From: Lunularia cruciata
Lineage: Eukaryota > Streptophyta > Marchantiopsida > Lunulariales > Lunulariaceae
Length of the DNA: 64,000 bases
Direction of reading: 5' to 3'
Assembly: GCA_948567375.1 (NCBI GenBank)
Contig: OX419757.1
Span: 30,318,001 to 30,382,000 of the forward strand
Shown here: positions 30,699 to 41,390 of the stretch, piece after piece
How positions within the stretch are numbered: the first letter of the stretch is position 1
Layout: each line of letters begins with the position of its first letter
Notes under the pieces: model-generated
Databases searched by the model: none
What the model saw: only the letters and a program-made list of their open reading frames with translations
Told to the model about the DNA's origin: nothing
Position numbers and translations under genes: made by a program

Positions 30699-31867
30699 TA
30701 GATTGTGGTGTACAATACTTGTGTAATCATTGTGATGGAATATCATCAAAGTTGTGGACTTCATCTTGATGGGACTTTATTGAGTTGAGGACTTCATCAT
30801 GATAGGATGTCTCCACACAATGACATGGATAGGAATTCTTTGAGCAATTAAGTCTTTGTACATTAAATGATTCTTTTGTAAATATCTGATTGTTGAGACC
30901 ATTCTCCTAATATGTAGCTGGATTCATTGTATTGATAGGATGTACAATAAGCATCATGCTATAGGTGGCACCATTGCAGCATTTAATCTATAACAACCAA
31001 TTAGGTAGAATAGGGTTAGTCTTAATTCATGGTTATGGGGTCATGGCATTGCATAGCCATAGATGCGCCCCATCTTATTGTAATGGAGAGTATAAGAGGA
31101 TTCACCCTGAATTTATACAAGTTTAGTCAGTAAAGATTGGAATTCCATCTCATACTTGTTTATCAAACTCATGAATGTGCAATCACTTTGCTTATATGTT
31201 TGCAATGTTGACTCTATTTTACGGATGATGCTTGAGGACCTCTAAGATCCTAAGTGTATCAATGTTAGTATGGTGTCTATTTTGTGATCATTAAGTCAAG
31301 TAGTGGTGAAAAACTCAAAGAAGAAATGTAAGTGCTGAGGTGCAAGAGTGCAATCAGGCTTATGAGTTCTGAAGAGTCAAGGCAATACGTTGAGAGCCAT
31401 GATGGCTATGAGTGTCATAAAGTATCACTTGTAATGAAAACTTAAGTTATTGTGAATCAATAGTATAGCAATGAGGAGTGCTTTCTGGGAAGGGTAGAAC
31501 ACTCTAAATTGGCAATTTGGTATGCATTATATTGGTCAAAGATCTTTCCCTTGTAATTACAAGGGAAAGATCTTTGAGGCCAGTGACCAACATGATAGGT
31601 TCAATCATCACATTCAGTAGCTTTTGTAGTGAGATATCATTTGTGAATGTGATTGAGTGGTTTTATTTTTGCTGTAGTGTGCCACAAAAGTGTAATCTGC
31701 CTTCTTTTAGGATTTGTCTTGCCTAAGAGGTTAAATATGTAACAATAGCCAACTTATGACAAAGTAACACTTTCCCTTTGCTCCTAGCCAATTCTAAATC
31801 ATATCCTTGTGAGAATGACCTATTCTTATTGATTAAATTTCAAGTACATTGCCATTGGGCTGTCACA
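30699..31867 (+). repeat. Y-type LTR (Y4)
   Basis: It starts TAGATTGTGGTG after the PPT and ends GGGCTGTCACA. The segment CAAGACAAATCC...GTGGCACACTACAGC (read on the minus strand) matches the other Y LTRs. A perfect 42-bp palindrome occupies 31,536-31,577. The flank is the Copia-B LTR (ATTGGCCAAACC). Confidence 0.68.
31536..31577. repeat. 42-bp perfect palindrome
   Basis: Left arm TCAAAGATCTTTCCCTTGTA meets its exact complement around the centre AATT; both 21-base arms are identical with no loop. It is absent from the other Y LTRs as far as I can align them. Confidence 0.95.
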
Positions 31868-32011
31868 ATTGGCCAAACCATATGAAATTTTGTGTAATTT
31901 CTATGCATGTTTTTCTTGACAAGATTGATGAATGATTTTTGCTCCATTGCATAGCCAAATTTAGATTCATGCTATTCTCTCAAATTCCTACTTGCATATT
32001 TTCTCCCAACA
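31868..32011 (+). repeat. 3' LTR fragment of Copia-B
   Basis: ATTGGCCAAACCATATGAAA through TTCTCCCAACA matches the last 140 bases of the LTR at 28,060-28,199 and the inverse of 33,766-33,910. It ends with the canonical CA. Confidence 0.7.
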
Positions 32012-32059
32012 CCAACCTTTTATCCTCATGCCAAAATCAGGTTTTCCCAAGTTACCTTT

Positions 32060-32655
32060 TGTAATACTCCGAGGTCAAGAGAACTCCCCAAGAGAGATAC
32101 AAGAGAGAAAATGAAAGTTTCACACTCAATACTCCGATGCTCCAAAGGAGCACCTTCTCTTTATTATATAGCAAAGAGTATCCCCTCAAAGGAAGCTCCA
32201 CCCTTCAATCAGATACATGGATTTGTGACATGTCAGCAAGCTCTATCCTTGGATTAGTTGTTTGGATGGGTGACATGTCAACCCTTGTCCTATCTAGTTG
32301 GTCAAAGTTTGACCAAAGGGAATATTTATGGAATATTCCTATAGCAAGCTCAAAATTGCATGGGTGATGTACCATTGGAAAGCTCTCAACAAGACAAATC
32401 ATAGGGGAGAGAAGGAAAGTCTTATTACCCTAAGGGACAAGAATTTTTCCATTTTCAAAGCCTAATTCATCTATTTAGGCCTCTAAAATTGGCTCTAGAG
32501 TTTTTAGGCTATTTTTGGCTTTTGCTCTATCAGTAGAAATACTCTTGTGGTGACACCTCTGTCTGATCTTCCTAGCCCATTGTACAAAACATCCTTCTAG
32601 ATGTTACCAAGCCAATTTTCACCTCTAGATAATATATCTAGCTACTTGTATTACG
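32060..32655 (-). repeat. Solo LTR of the chromovirus family in Copia-C
   Basis: Minus-strand LTR. The plus strand shows TGTAATACTCC at the left edge and GTATTACG at the right edge. Flanks CCTTT (32,055-32,059) and CCTTC (32,656-32,660) agree at 4 of 5 bases. The copia frame on either side belongs to the same gene region. It lacks the 5' internal duplication seen in the other two solo LTRs. Confidence 0.85.
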
Positions 32656-32955
32656 CCTTCCATTGCTTGCTTTCAAAGGATGTTTGGTATCCTTCCTCAT
32701 TCAACTGACCTATGGAACTCAAATTCTTCTTTAGTCCAAGGGCATATTTGACATTTGTCAATTTCCATAATGACCTTTGAGATTTCTTTATATTCACATT
32801 GCATTTTCCTTCAAACAATAGGGGTTTATCATTAATGAGTTGAACCTTTCCAAGGTTTCCTACAACAAAGTTGTGCATCAACTCTTTACATAGGGTAGAG
32901 TAAAATGATGCACTATAATCTATCACCCAAGATTCTACATGATACTCCACATAGC
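32656..32955 (-). pseudogene. pol (PR): Copia-C protease remnant
   Basis: The 99-codon frame reads VESWVIDYSASFYSTLCKEL, the copia protease active site with D-S-G-A changed to D-Y-S-A. It continues VGNLGKVQLINDKPLLFEGK, LWKLTNVKYALGLKKNL and SSIGQLNEEGY, a textbook copia protease C-terminus. The frame is broken by the solo LTR; the short Copia-C piece at 32,012-32,059 (WENLILA-like) is the next part and matches Copia-B near 29,305. Confidence 0.85.
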
Positions 32956-32959
32956 AAAC

Positions 32960-33750
32960 AAGTGCATCCTCTTGTTCTATTGCTATGTTAATGAGTTTTC
33001 CTTGTTCTTCAAACTTTTATATTGATTTTTGAAGTGACCAAGCTTATTGCAATTCCAACACACAATTTCTTTGCATAATTTCTTGTAGCCTATTGACTCA
33101 CTTTTCTTCCTTGATTTTAATCTGCCATTCTTTGACTTTGATCTCAGTGAGGTCTTTTGTCTCTGCTTTCAAAAAATAATATAACACTTGATGATTGTAA
33201 AGAATTATGTTTGCAAATATTGTTATTGAGAATCAAGTCTCATGTACTCTCAACCTTGAGATCACTTGATCTTGAGGAAGTACTCATTGTTGTGATATTG
33301 ATTCCCAATTGTAAGGTAATGATGATGATAACAACAATGCTTGAACTTCATCATCAAAGTTGATCTTCATAGATTCCAATCTTGAAATGATGCCCTTTCT
33401 TTCATCCTTGTGTTCACCAATTGGCAAATTAAGAATACCTTGTTTGAGGCTGAAGGTTCTTCATTTATATTTGACAATGCCTTAATCAACCTATGAGTGG
33501 CCTTCTCATGGACAATATTATATGTTACATTTCTTGTTGACATGAATTTGACCACACCTAAAGCTTGTTAATATAGAAAGTCTGACTCAACTTCTTCAAT
33601 CTCTTCAGTCTTTTTTGCCTCAACTGGTAGGTGTAGCTTGTTTTGATACAAATAGTCTTCAATTTGTATCTTCCAAAATCCTTTCCATTGAACTTGTCAA
33701 TTTTTACTTTCCCATCTTCTAGCATGTTCTGCACTCTCTCCAAAGACCAA
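32960..33750 (-). pseudogene. gag: Copia-C gag remnant
   Basis: From 33,750 leftwards: ERVQNMLEDGKVKIDKFNGK and KDFGRYKLKTICIKTSY in the frame at 33,558-33,764. Next comes MSTRNVTYNIVHEKATHRLI and then ALSNINEEPSASNKVFLICQ in 33,367-33,555, the UBN2-type gag core. Downstream (33,000-33,300) only fragments remain, with a zinc-knuckle-like region near 33,040-33,070 (CWNCNKLGHF-like). The gag core is better preserved here than in Copia-B, which allows the two to be aligned. Confidence 0.85.
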
Positions 33751-33751
33751 T

Positions 33752-33763
33752 GCTTTGATACCA
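33752..33763 (-). other. PBS of Copia-C
   Basis: On the minus strand TGGTATCAAAGC, 11 of 12 identical to the initiator tRNA-Met complement. It lies two bases after the LTR end (CTCCTAACA). Confidence 0.8.
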
Positions 33764-33765
33764 AA

Positions 33766-34000
33766 TGTTAGGAGAAAATTTGTAACTAGGAATTTAAAAT
33801 AGCAATGTGAATCCAAATCCAGCTATGCAATGGAGAAAAAATCATTCAACTTGGTCAAGAAAAGTATGTATAGAAATTACACTATATTTCATATGGTTTA
33901 GCCAATATCTACCAATATCCACAACTGCATGAGATTTTTATTTGCTCTCAAATTGTCAATCAAGAACTATTGGGGTCTCAACTAACTTTTGACTCTACAA
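33766..34000 (-). repeat. 5' LTR of Copia-C
   Basis: On the plus strand it starts TGTTAGGAGAAAATTTG. The inverse matches Copia-B LTR sequences. The distal end is not clear; the match to the Copia-B LTR fades near 33,990. Confidence 0.7.
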
Positions 34001-34035
34001 ATTCTTTTAAAAAGTAATGAAAAAAAAATAAAAAT

Positions 34036-34078
34036 ATAAAATATAAAATATATATATATATATATATACACACACACT
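34036..34078. repeat. AT/AC microsatellite
   Basis: A run of alternating TA followed by four to five CA units, flanked by A-rich ATAAA repeats. Confidence 0.95.
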
Positions 34079-34293
34079 TGCACTCATTGTCCCTTACCAA
34101 TTTTGGAACATGTGGTGCAGATTGATCCTATATCCAATCCTAGGTTGTTTGGTACCAATTCAGACATGCCACCTCACTCAGTTCCACATGTGGGATCCGT
34201 CCCCATAGCTTTCTATAGGAGCCATTCCTATCAATCCTTTGGCCTTCTTGTAGGTCCCATGTCCATAGGTCTTATAGCCATCCCGTAGGGTAG

Positions 34294-34351
34294 GGGACTA
34301 TAGGCATGGCTGTGGAGCCTATGTGGGCCCCACAGCCATGCCCATAGTCCC
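34294..34351. repeat. 22-bp inverted repeat (hairpin, 14-base loop)
   Basis: GGGACTATAGGCATGGCTGT (continuing GG) pairs with the complement at 34,330-34,351, with a single mismatch. The surrounding 34,190-34,380 is rich in CCATAG/CTATGG motifs in both directions, so the whole patch can fold extensively. Confidence 0.9.
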
Positions 34352-34830
34352 ATAGCATACTCATAGCTTTTGTAGTAGAATCCCATAGCTCTTGGAGGAC
34401 ATATTTATCCCAAAAATTAGGTGAAAATAAATTATTTTTTGGAGCTTTGTTTCCATAAGCTTAGTGTCTATAAAAAGCCTTTGAGAAGATGCTTCTAATG
34501 AGATAAGGCACACCTAATTTGCATTTGTATTCATAGAGATATGGGTCCTGATATTTTTCTATTCACTCTAATAAATGGAATCCCATAATGTGAAGATCTA
34601 TCTCATATTGACCATTCAATGTTCTCAAGGTGCACTCTCATAATTAATCAGACTCCAGACTTAACACAAGTGTTGTATGAGCATTATCGGGTCAATTATC
34701 ACAAGGTCAAGTTCCCAATAGAACAACATGAACTCCTCAAAGGCTTCTATCATTGGAATCACCATGTTGAAAATGTATACAACCATCAGCCATAAGAGCA
34801 GGTTATTGTCATATTTCAAATGATGCCATA
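34352..34830 (+). other. Unassigned stretch with a coding-like run
   Basis: From 34,633 a plus-strand frame reads TPDLTQVLYEHYRVNYHKVK and FPIEQHELLKGFYHWNHHVE with one stop until about 34,890. It resembles no other part of the window and has no family I recognise. It could be part of Y2, or of another element on the opposite strand. Confidence 0.3.
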
Positions 34831-35129
34831 TGTCTTCCTTTGTATTGTGGTCCTCATTTTTTCATCATTCTCCAACTGTTGGTCCATAGGCTGATCCCTA
34901 TGATCCTGCTATGTTCCATCATGGGTAGTGGCCATATTCTTGGCTACATGTGTATCTTCCCCTCCATTATGAAGTCTCCCTCATATGAAATATTCCTCTT
35001 TTATCTTATGCACTTCATCTTTGGTAGGTGGTTACGGTCTGCATTCTTGCTCAATGGGACTTTGTTAGCATGACTGGCCTCGCTTTCATTGGTGCCTTTG
35101 ACAAAAAATCAGCAATGTTGAATGCTCTT

Positions 35130-36893
35130 ATTGACCACTTGTCATTTTGAAGAGAGTAGATTCATCAAATGTTGGGGCAGGGTTTCTTGATGACTTCTTC
35201 AATTCAAAATAGGGATTGCTTCTTCTTCTTCTTCTTCTTCTTCTTCTTCCACTTCTATTGTCATCTTCTTGTTTTTTTGGAAATACTCCTTTTTTTGGCT
35301 ATTTGGAATGACTATGCTTTGTCATTTTGATCTCCCACTCTCACCTCTTCACCATCCTCAGTGATAAAATAAGAGCAAAGGAGTTATCATTATTCTACCT
35401 TGTATTCTATTCCAAAGTAGCAATTTCTTGTCAGATATAGTTTGTGCTCCAAAATGGATTGCTTTGTTCATTATATTGTTGTTTTCTTTGTGGTCCTTAT
35501 TTTCTCCTTTCCTCATACTTCCCTCGGAGGATGCCATTATTGCTTGTGTTTGATTGCATTTTGGGACTTGAACTTTGGGTCTCAGCCCTAGCACTTTCTT
35601 ACAAATAATTATCATGTTGTAAGTTTTTTTCCATTGGTAAAAACTTCTTTATACAAGAAAACTCCTTGTTTGCCTCATGATATTTTTTGAACTCTTTTGG
35701 TAGGTCTGGATACCCACTAAAATATGTTGGATAGTGGAAGTGGATTGGAACTATTTCTTCTCTTCTTCCATCAAGAGGTTCATTTCTATGTAGAAATAGA
35801 AAGTGAAGGGAGCCATGATTGTAGGTATTCCTTCTACCATATCTTCTTATAGTTCACTAATGTGTCCTTTGGACGTATTAGCCCAACTTATATGTGTTTT
35901 TTTGTGTACAAGTTGGAAGAAGATTTCATGATTTAGGTTCACATAGGCCTTTTCTTTTTTACCTGAATAACTTCATAATCATCTCTATGATGACTTATTT
36001 AGTAGGATCCTTGAGGTTGTCTCACTTGTACCCATTTTTCAACTTCCTACCTGCAATGAATCTTCAATAAGGCTTTCCAACTCTTACTTGGGCAACCATC
36101 AGGGTGTGTCCATGTACATTTGGCCAAACAAGGAGCATTCCTATCTTGGCACTTGTTGCCAATGGTCTTTTGTCCACAAAATAGGATTTTCTCTCAAGGT
36201 TCTATTGCTTATGTTGGTATTATCTTGGATTTCCTCTTACAAGAGGATATATGATAGGGTGCAATCCCACAACAAGAATTCTAGTTTTCTACCTTGTGTG
36301 TAATCCAATTGGTAGTATAAGCCCCACTCAAAAAGGTTTGGGGAGGAGTGGGAGGGGGGTTTTCATACAATCTCTTCAGGTTTCTGTCATCTTGCCTCAT
36401 CCCTCACTTTCCCAATATGTGCTACCATTGTTGATTCTTTAAGTGAAGGAATCTACTTTCTGCCCAACATCCTCTTACAAAAACCCTTGAGTGTCTCTTA
36501 TTTGTTTGATGGAAGTAGCTCTTATGCAAGCATGGACAAGTTCTTGGCATGACTAAGTATGAAAAAGTGAGCTTATAAAAGTAAAATTAACCTTTCTACT
36601 TGTGGTGGGGATGGCTTCTTAAAGGTATGAAAAATTGGTTCATCCTTTGGCTATCATGATGGTTAGTGAAAGGCTGCAATTTCTGCACACCTATAGGACA
36701 TTTGGTGCAAAATGGTTGGTAATGGTTCTTTGGTAGCATGCTTAAGCAAGGAGTGTGACTTTTGGCATGCATTGCTTGGAAATACAACTTCATATTGACT
36801 GAAATCCGTCTTTGTGGAGCATCCTAATGACCAAAGATCATAGAAGAGCTTTCTAATGAAACTATGTGATTGAAAACTTTGTTTTTGCCACAT
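35130..36893 (-). pseudogene. Y-family protein (Y2)
   Basis: Minus-strand remnant homologous to Y1 14,060-14,748. The frame at 36,663-36,893 starts MWQKQSFQSHSFIRKLFYDL and is an N-terminal extension missing in Y1. Then a KLEFLLWDCTLSYI-like piece (about 36,230-36,290), then HTLMVAQVRVGK, LKDPTK and VIIEMIMKLFR (35,950-36,110), then MVEGIPTIMAPFTFYFYIEM with NLLMEEEKK (35,740-35,830). A TTC microsatellite (35,219-35,249) encodes glutamates on this strand, matching the acidic middle of Y1. No C-terminal coiled coil is seen before about 35.1 kb. Many stops are present. The shared pattern I-M-K-L-F and A-P-F-x2-Y-F-Y-x3-N-L-L is the family signature. Confidence 0.55.
35219..35249. repeat. TTC microsatellite
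   Basis: About ten uninterrupted TTC units, inside the minus-strand Y2 coding remnant where they read as glutamate codons. Confidence 0.95.
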
Positions 36894-37110
36894 CTTGTTT
36901 GTATTGTGTGCTCTAGTTCCAATGCGAAGTTCAAAAACAATGATCTCTTGTCTTTGTAAGGTGGTACATCTAGGATTTTCTTGTAGTCTGTTCTTGCATC
37001 CTATTAGTATATGGGTTTTGTGTTAAGACTAATTGTCTTGATGCTTGCATTGCTATCCTCAGTATGCTTTACTTATAGTTACTCTCTAAAACTAACTAAA
37101 AGAAGAAATT
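36894..37110. other. Junction between Y2 and Copia-A
   Basis: Contains the Y2 outer end and the point where Copia-A RT resumes. ATTGT at 37,032-37,036 matches 24,102-24,106 and is the best candidate target duplication, but a full Y 5' LTR is not present here. Confidence 0.35.
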
Positions 37111-38040
37111 TTCTATATCTAGGGAGAGGCGGTTCACCATAACTGTCCTTGGTCTAATGAAATTTATTTTGGGGACTAAGGTGATTAAATTTAGAAAAGC
37201 ATGTTGGATTTGGCTCATTCAACCATATTATGTGAAGGAAAATTGATTAAGTATCAAGTGGTAAAGGTAAAACCTATCTCTACACCTCAATCTAGGATAG
37301 AAGCACAACAAAAGCATGGAAGGAGAGGTAAAAGATCATGATAAAACTTTTTCAATTTCAATATCAGAGTTCTCTTGGTTTTGTGATGTTTATCATGGTT
37401 CATACAAGACCTAATATATGTTATATGGAAGGAGAATTTGCTATGAATACTAGAAAGCTTGTGCAAACACATTGGAAGGGTGTGAAGAGAGTGTTAAAAT
37501 ATTTGGAAAGTACTCAAGATGCATTTTTAGAGTTCAAAAAGAGAGAAAACACACCTACTTTTGCTCTAAAAGCATATATGGTTGCTAGTTGGAGAGATGA
37601 TTTTCACAATAGAAAATCAATTGGTGGACAAGTAGTCATGCCTAGTGGAGGAGCCATTAGTTGGTGTAGTAAACAACAGTGGTATTTTTTGCACTATCTA
37701 CTACTCAGGAAAAATTCATGGCAACCTCAAATGCTACATAAAGAGTGATATAGAACAAGAGACTTCTTAGTGAGTTGGGATTTGAATAAATAAATACTCT
37801 GGTATTATATTATGACAATACAAGAAGCATAGCACTTTCTAAAAAACTCATGTGACATCACCCGAGTACTAAGTATATAGGGATTAGAAGAAGGTTTGTA
37901 GAAGAGAAAAAGAAATAAGATGTTGTGGAGTTATTTTATTGTCATATATAAGAAATGACATCAGATTTGCTTGGAAATCCACTTCCTAAGAAAAAAACAT
38001 AGGAACTGTGTAGCAGACATGGGAATTGTCCTAAAATCTC
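37111..38040 (+). pseudogene. pol (RT/RH): Copia-A RT end and RNase H
   Basis: It resumes with RFTITVLGLMKFILGTKVIK, the copia RT thumb segment that normally follows Y-V-D-D by some 20 residues. The open frame 37,338-37,748 holds MVHTRPNICYMEGEFAMNTR and HWKGVKRVLKYLESTQDAFL. RNase H landmarks are SWRDDFHNRKSIGGQVV and GGAISWCSKQQ. The final part (37,810-37,990) gives YDNTRSIALSKKLM and STKYIGIRRRFVEEKKK. The stop just after 37,748 and later stops interrupt it. It ends about 15 bases before the PPT. Confidence 0.85.
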
Positions 38041-38042
38041 AT

Positions 38043-38052
38043 TAAGTGGGAG
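38043..38052 (+). other. Polypurine tract of Copia-A
   Basis: TAAGTGGGAG directly precedes the TG start of the 3' LTR, the usual copia arrangement. Confidence 0.65.
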
Positions 38053-38720
38053 TGCTAGAATTAGGTAATCTCTAGTTTAGGGTAAAGTGGGGCACAACTA
38101 ATTTTAGGGTTTTACAAAGCACCACCCCGGCTTATGCTTTTGTATATATAACTATATTCTCAATGCTTGGAAGGCTAAGTTATCCTTCAATATCATTCCT
38201 AGCACCTTGCTTCAAGTATGTTCTATGCTGCTTAGCTTCAGTTTAGGTTTGTCTTCTGCTGCCTAACTTTTAGATGTGTTCTACCCTCAGTGAGTGAACT
38301 GCTGTGTTCTATCCCTGGTTGATTTGAGTGGTAATGAGTTGAGTTGAGACACTCGTGACTGTTGTGTGCAGTCAAGAGTGTCTAATCTAGTGCCGATTGA
38401 GAAAGCTAAGTGCTAGGATGTATGATACATCAAAAGTAACAATGATAGATAATAGAACATCAACTCTATTCATGGGTAACAATGTTTTTCATAAATTCTA
38501 ACTCAAATATTGACTTTCATCTCTCTAAACTTTGATAAGACAAAGTAGTTGCTGCCATACTGAGTTAGGCTGATACTAAAACATACTGAACCTAAAATAT
38601 AAACTGAACCTAGAATATACTGCACTGCACACAACAGTCACGAGTGTCTCAACTGCACACAATGTATAGTTTGTAACGAGTGTCTCAACTGCACACATTC
38701 TCACAATGCATAGTTTGTAA
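38053..38720 (+). repeat. 3' LTR of Copia-A
   Basis: It starts TGCTAGAATTAGG and matches the 5' LTR from TTTAGGGTAAAGTGG onward. The end is placed near TAGTTTGTAA (5' copy: TGTTTGTAC before the PBS). Its second half carries a 31-bp perfect inverted repeat and a CGAGTGTCTCAACTGCACAC duplication not found in the 5' copy. Confidence 0.65.
38342..38654. repeat. 31-bp perfect inverted repeat in the Copia-A 3' LTR
   Basis: AGTTGAGACACTCGTGACTG (38,342 onward, to 38,372) is exactly complementary to 38,624-38,654, with 251 bases between. A third partial copy, in the orientation of the right arm, lies at about 38,669-38,690. Confidence 0.93.
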
Positions 38721-41390
38721 TTGCAAATTAAATAAAGAGGTATGAGCTGTCAATTTCCAAATTAATTTTTGATAATCTGTTGGATGTGCTGCTTATTCAC
38801 ATGTTCAGAGAGACCATATACCTCTCTTGGTTTTTAGAAATCTATCAAAGCATTTCAAAGCATTTCCTAGAAAATGGTCATAAATCTATATTTATGTTGT
38901 AAGATAAGGAAGAGATTAGGAGACACTGATTTTAAATGTTTATATTTTAGGTTCAGTAACCAGCCTTATGTATGTAATTTGATGGTATGTTACTAAAATC
39001 TCCATCTCCTTCTACTTGTGACCTCACTTCTTTCCTCCAAATATTATGTCCAATTGGAAAATGCAGTCAACACTTTGCACTCCTTTATATTTTTCCTAGA
39101 AGCTTAGATTAATAAGTTCATATTTGAAAACAAAGCTTGGGTTAATGAGCAATCTTTTCACTCTCAAATTTAAAATTATAGTTCAATTTCCAACAAGAGG
39201 CTTCAGGGTTTTAGGCTCTCTTTTAAGAATGGCATTATACTATGCCTTGTCCTCTTTGGGAACACACCAAATATTTTCTGTGGAGATTATAGCTAGGAGG
39301 TCATATTTAGACCTATAAGTGGTGTTTTTTGGCCACTTGTATTTCCAACCACAAAGAAATATCTACCATGGATTCCCAATCGTCCTTTTATTGGGTCAGA
39401 AAATGACAACTAATCTATCATCACAGCATGCACATTTGGTTTGCTTATTGTCTTCTAGCATTACCAAGAATAAAAATAGATTACATCTAAAGACCTAAAC
39501 ACTACACCTGCAAACCTATCCAAATGAATTGGGTGGACAATCAAGTATGAAAAGCATGGAGAGGCAACTTAACCACAAATCTACATACCTCTAGTACAAA
39601 AGTGCCTTAGATCATCCTTAGTACATCCAAGATTTGCATTCATTCTGAAATCCAAATAGGGTAATTCTATGCCTCTTTTATTATATGTTTTTGGGGAGAT
39701 AATCAAAAGGTTTAGCTTGAGATAATTTTTAACCTATAGCTCTAAGTTAGACATTTTTAAGACTCAATGGATAGTTTGAGAGAAAAGCTTTCTAATGATT
39801 TTTAATTTGTCTCAATTTCACCACTATAATTCCATTTATTGTGTTCTAAACTTGGTTTAATTTTTGTGGTTTGAAAACTTTATTCAAAACCCTAGAAAAG
39901 ATGTAACCTTTGGTTCTTGCCGAATTTTTTTGCTAAATTCCTGGCTCAAGGGTTCAATAAAGTATAAGGAATTCTCAAAAAAAATATTACTCTTTCAACC
40001 ATGATCTTAAATGTGAAAAGTTGTAATCATTTGTAGTTATAGATGGAGCAAATCTAATGGTGCTTATAATAATATCTTTACTTAAGTATGATGCACCAGA
40101 TCTGATTACTTGTAAAACCTGATTTAACCAAAATTTACAAAGCAATTTGCTATGCACTTATCTTAACCTTTATGAATTTTGGTATCTGAATTCTAATCAA
40201 ATCCTTAGATTTAGATCAATTTCCAAGTTGGAATTACATTTGAGCTCCACATGCCACAGTATTCTTGATCAAAGACCTTGAATTCTCCTTTTTAGTACTT
40301 CTTAGGAATTTTTGGTACTTTTTTAGTACCAAAATTCACAACAAAGTCACAAGACCAAGCCACCAATAATGCTACAAAATTTCATTAGTAAATTTTACCC
40401 AAAACCTGAGATGTGATAAAAACTCCCAACCTGATTATAATCTCCACTTGTTTTCAAGTCTTCTAATCTTCAATTTATCATATCAAACTTAGAATAGACT
40501 CAAAAGAATAATTTCTTTGGTAAAGCATGCCCATAATTTGGTGTTCTCTCTAACGCCATTGAAAATTTTTCAAAAGCCTTTATAAAACTCATAGAATTCT
40601 CCAAAGTGCTTGTATGGATTGATCAAATCTCTATCTTTAGCTGCTCAAATTTAACAATTCATATATTCTCCCTCTATTTTGTTTGCTTCTCTTTCCAAAG
40701 ACTGTCTTCATCACTGTAATCCCTCTTTAAACATTCCTAAAGATCCTTAAACGTAAAATCAACTTGGTGGGACCCAAGTTGAATTGAGTGTACCTTGGAC
40801 TCTTAGTGACTCCTTTTTCACATGGTTTCCCACATTCCTCCTCCTAAGCGTTCAGTAAAATCTTTGCTCCGTCTATTCTTACATAAGGATATAAATGGTT
40901 AAATCATATTCTCATCTATAAGTAAGCATATGAAGGATGTATAATTTCCAGATGGATATGAGAAAATAATAGGATCTAGAATATCCATTATTGAATTTGT
41001 GAACTCATGGACAAATTGAATTACCATCCAAACTGGAAAATGATCATGGTGTATAAATTGCATAAATTGGAATTTAAAATGAAAAGTGTAGAGGTAGATC
41101 AAGAGTACAAAATATCTCTTCGATTAAGTTTGCCACTCAAATTATCTAGCTCTTATAATCTATTACCACTCAAGACTAAAACAAACCCCTCTCTAATGAG
41201 CCTCCACCACGTATATACCTCAAATCATGGACGATTACAAGACATTAATCCCCATGGCTAGAGATTCAAATACATACATTCTCACCTACATATTATGGTA
41301 ATTTATCAGCCCTCAAGATATCTCATCTGGTATATTATAAAACTACATAAACAACAATAGGATACTTTATAATTTAACCCACCAAGCAAG
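38721..41390. other. AT-rich non-coding stretch
   Basis: No gene seen. Open frames are shorter than 85 codons and have no motif. A small 9-bp-arm hairpin (TCAACTTGG...CCAAGTTGA) lies at 40,763-40,786. Confidence 0.5.

Larger units (their letters stand above)
27756..32011 (+). mobile_element. Ty1-copia element Copia-B, 3' half replaced by Y4
   Basis: 5' LTR (ending about 28,199), gag, protease and integrase are in order up to about 30,300. RT and RNase H are absent: the coding remnant and LTR of Y4 (30,310-31,867) follow directly, and then a 144-bp end of the Copia-B 3' LTR (31,868-32,011). Either Y4 inserted and a deletion removed the rest, or the two were joined by recombination. The LTR matches that of Copia-C (33,766 onward, opposite strand). 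Confidence 0.6.
32012..34040 (-). mobile_element. Ty1-copia element Copia-C (truncated)
   Basis: Minus-strand element of the same family as Copia-B. It has an LTR (33,766 to about 34,000), PBS (33,752-33,763), gag, protease and a short piece of the integrase leader (32,012-32,059). A solo LTR of the chromovirus family splits the protease end (32,060-32,655). The pol remainder is absent; the element is cut where the Copia-B 3' LTR begins. Confidence 0.75.
24107..37031 (-). mobile_element. Insertion block 2 in Copia-A, outer element Y2
   Basis: It interrupts Copia-A RT after the Y-x-D-D loop; RT resumes at about 37.04-37.12 kb. The left end is a Y-type LTR in minus orientation (24,107-25,019) and the right part carries the Y protein on the minus strand (35.1-36.9 kb), so one minus-strand Y element probably forms the frame. 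Within it lie Y3, two solo LTRs, Copia-B, Y4 and Copia-C. A possible duplication ATTGT (24,102-24,106 and 37,032-37,036) is weak, because the right end does not resemble a complete 5' LTR. The exact nesting order inside is inferred. Confidence 0.5.
9004..38720 (+). mobile_element. Ty1-copia retrotransposon Copia-A, split by two insertion blocks
   Basis: A single copia element whose parts appear in the correct order on the plus strand: 5' LTR (9,004-9,894), PBS (9,896), gag, protease, integrase start (to 11,363), integrase remainder (22,222-22,990), RT first half (23.2-24.1 kb), RT end and RNase H (37.1-38.04 kb), PPT and 3' LTR (38,053-38,720). The two LTRs share many blocks, for example TTAGGG-AAAGTG-GG and CTTATGCTTTTGTATATAT. 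The gaps are filled by other elements: 11,364-22,221 (flanked by AGTGG on both sides) and 24,107 to about 37,031 (weak ATTGT candidate duplication). The native element would be roughly 6 kb. All coding parts carry stops and frameshifts. The host target duplication was not identified with certainty. Confidence 0.8.

Noticed and set aside
34840-35073. Hydrophobic 77-codon plus-strand frame as a membrane protein
   Set aside because: Low complexity, antisense or adjacent to Y2, with no homologue in the window and no start-site context.
35219-35249. TTC run as a functional purine-tract signal
   Set aside because: It is a simple microsatellite within a coding remnant and is not next to an LTR edge.
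24102-37036. ATTGT taken as proof of a single Y2 insertion
   Set aside because: The five-base match is plausible, but the right end lacks a recognisable 5' LTR, so chance cannot be excluded. It is reported only as a candidate.
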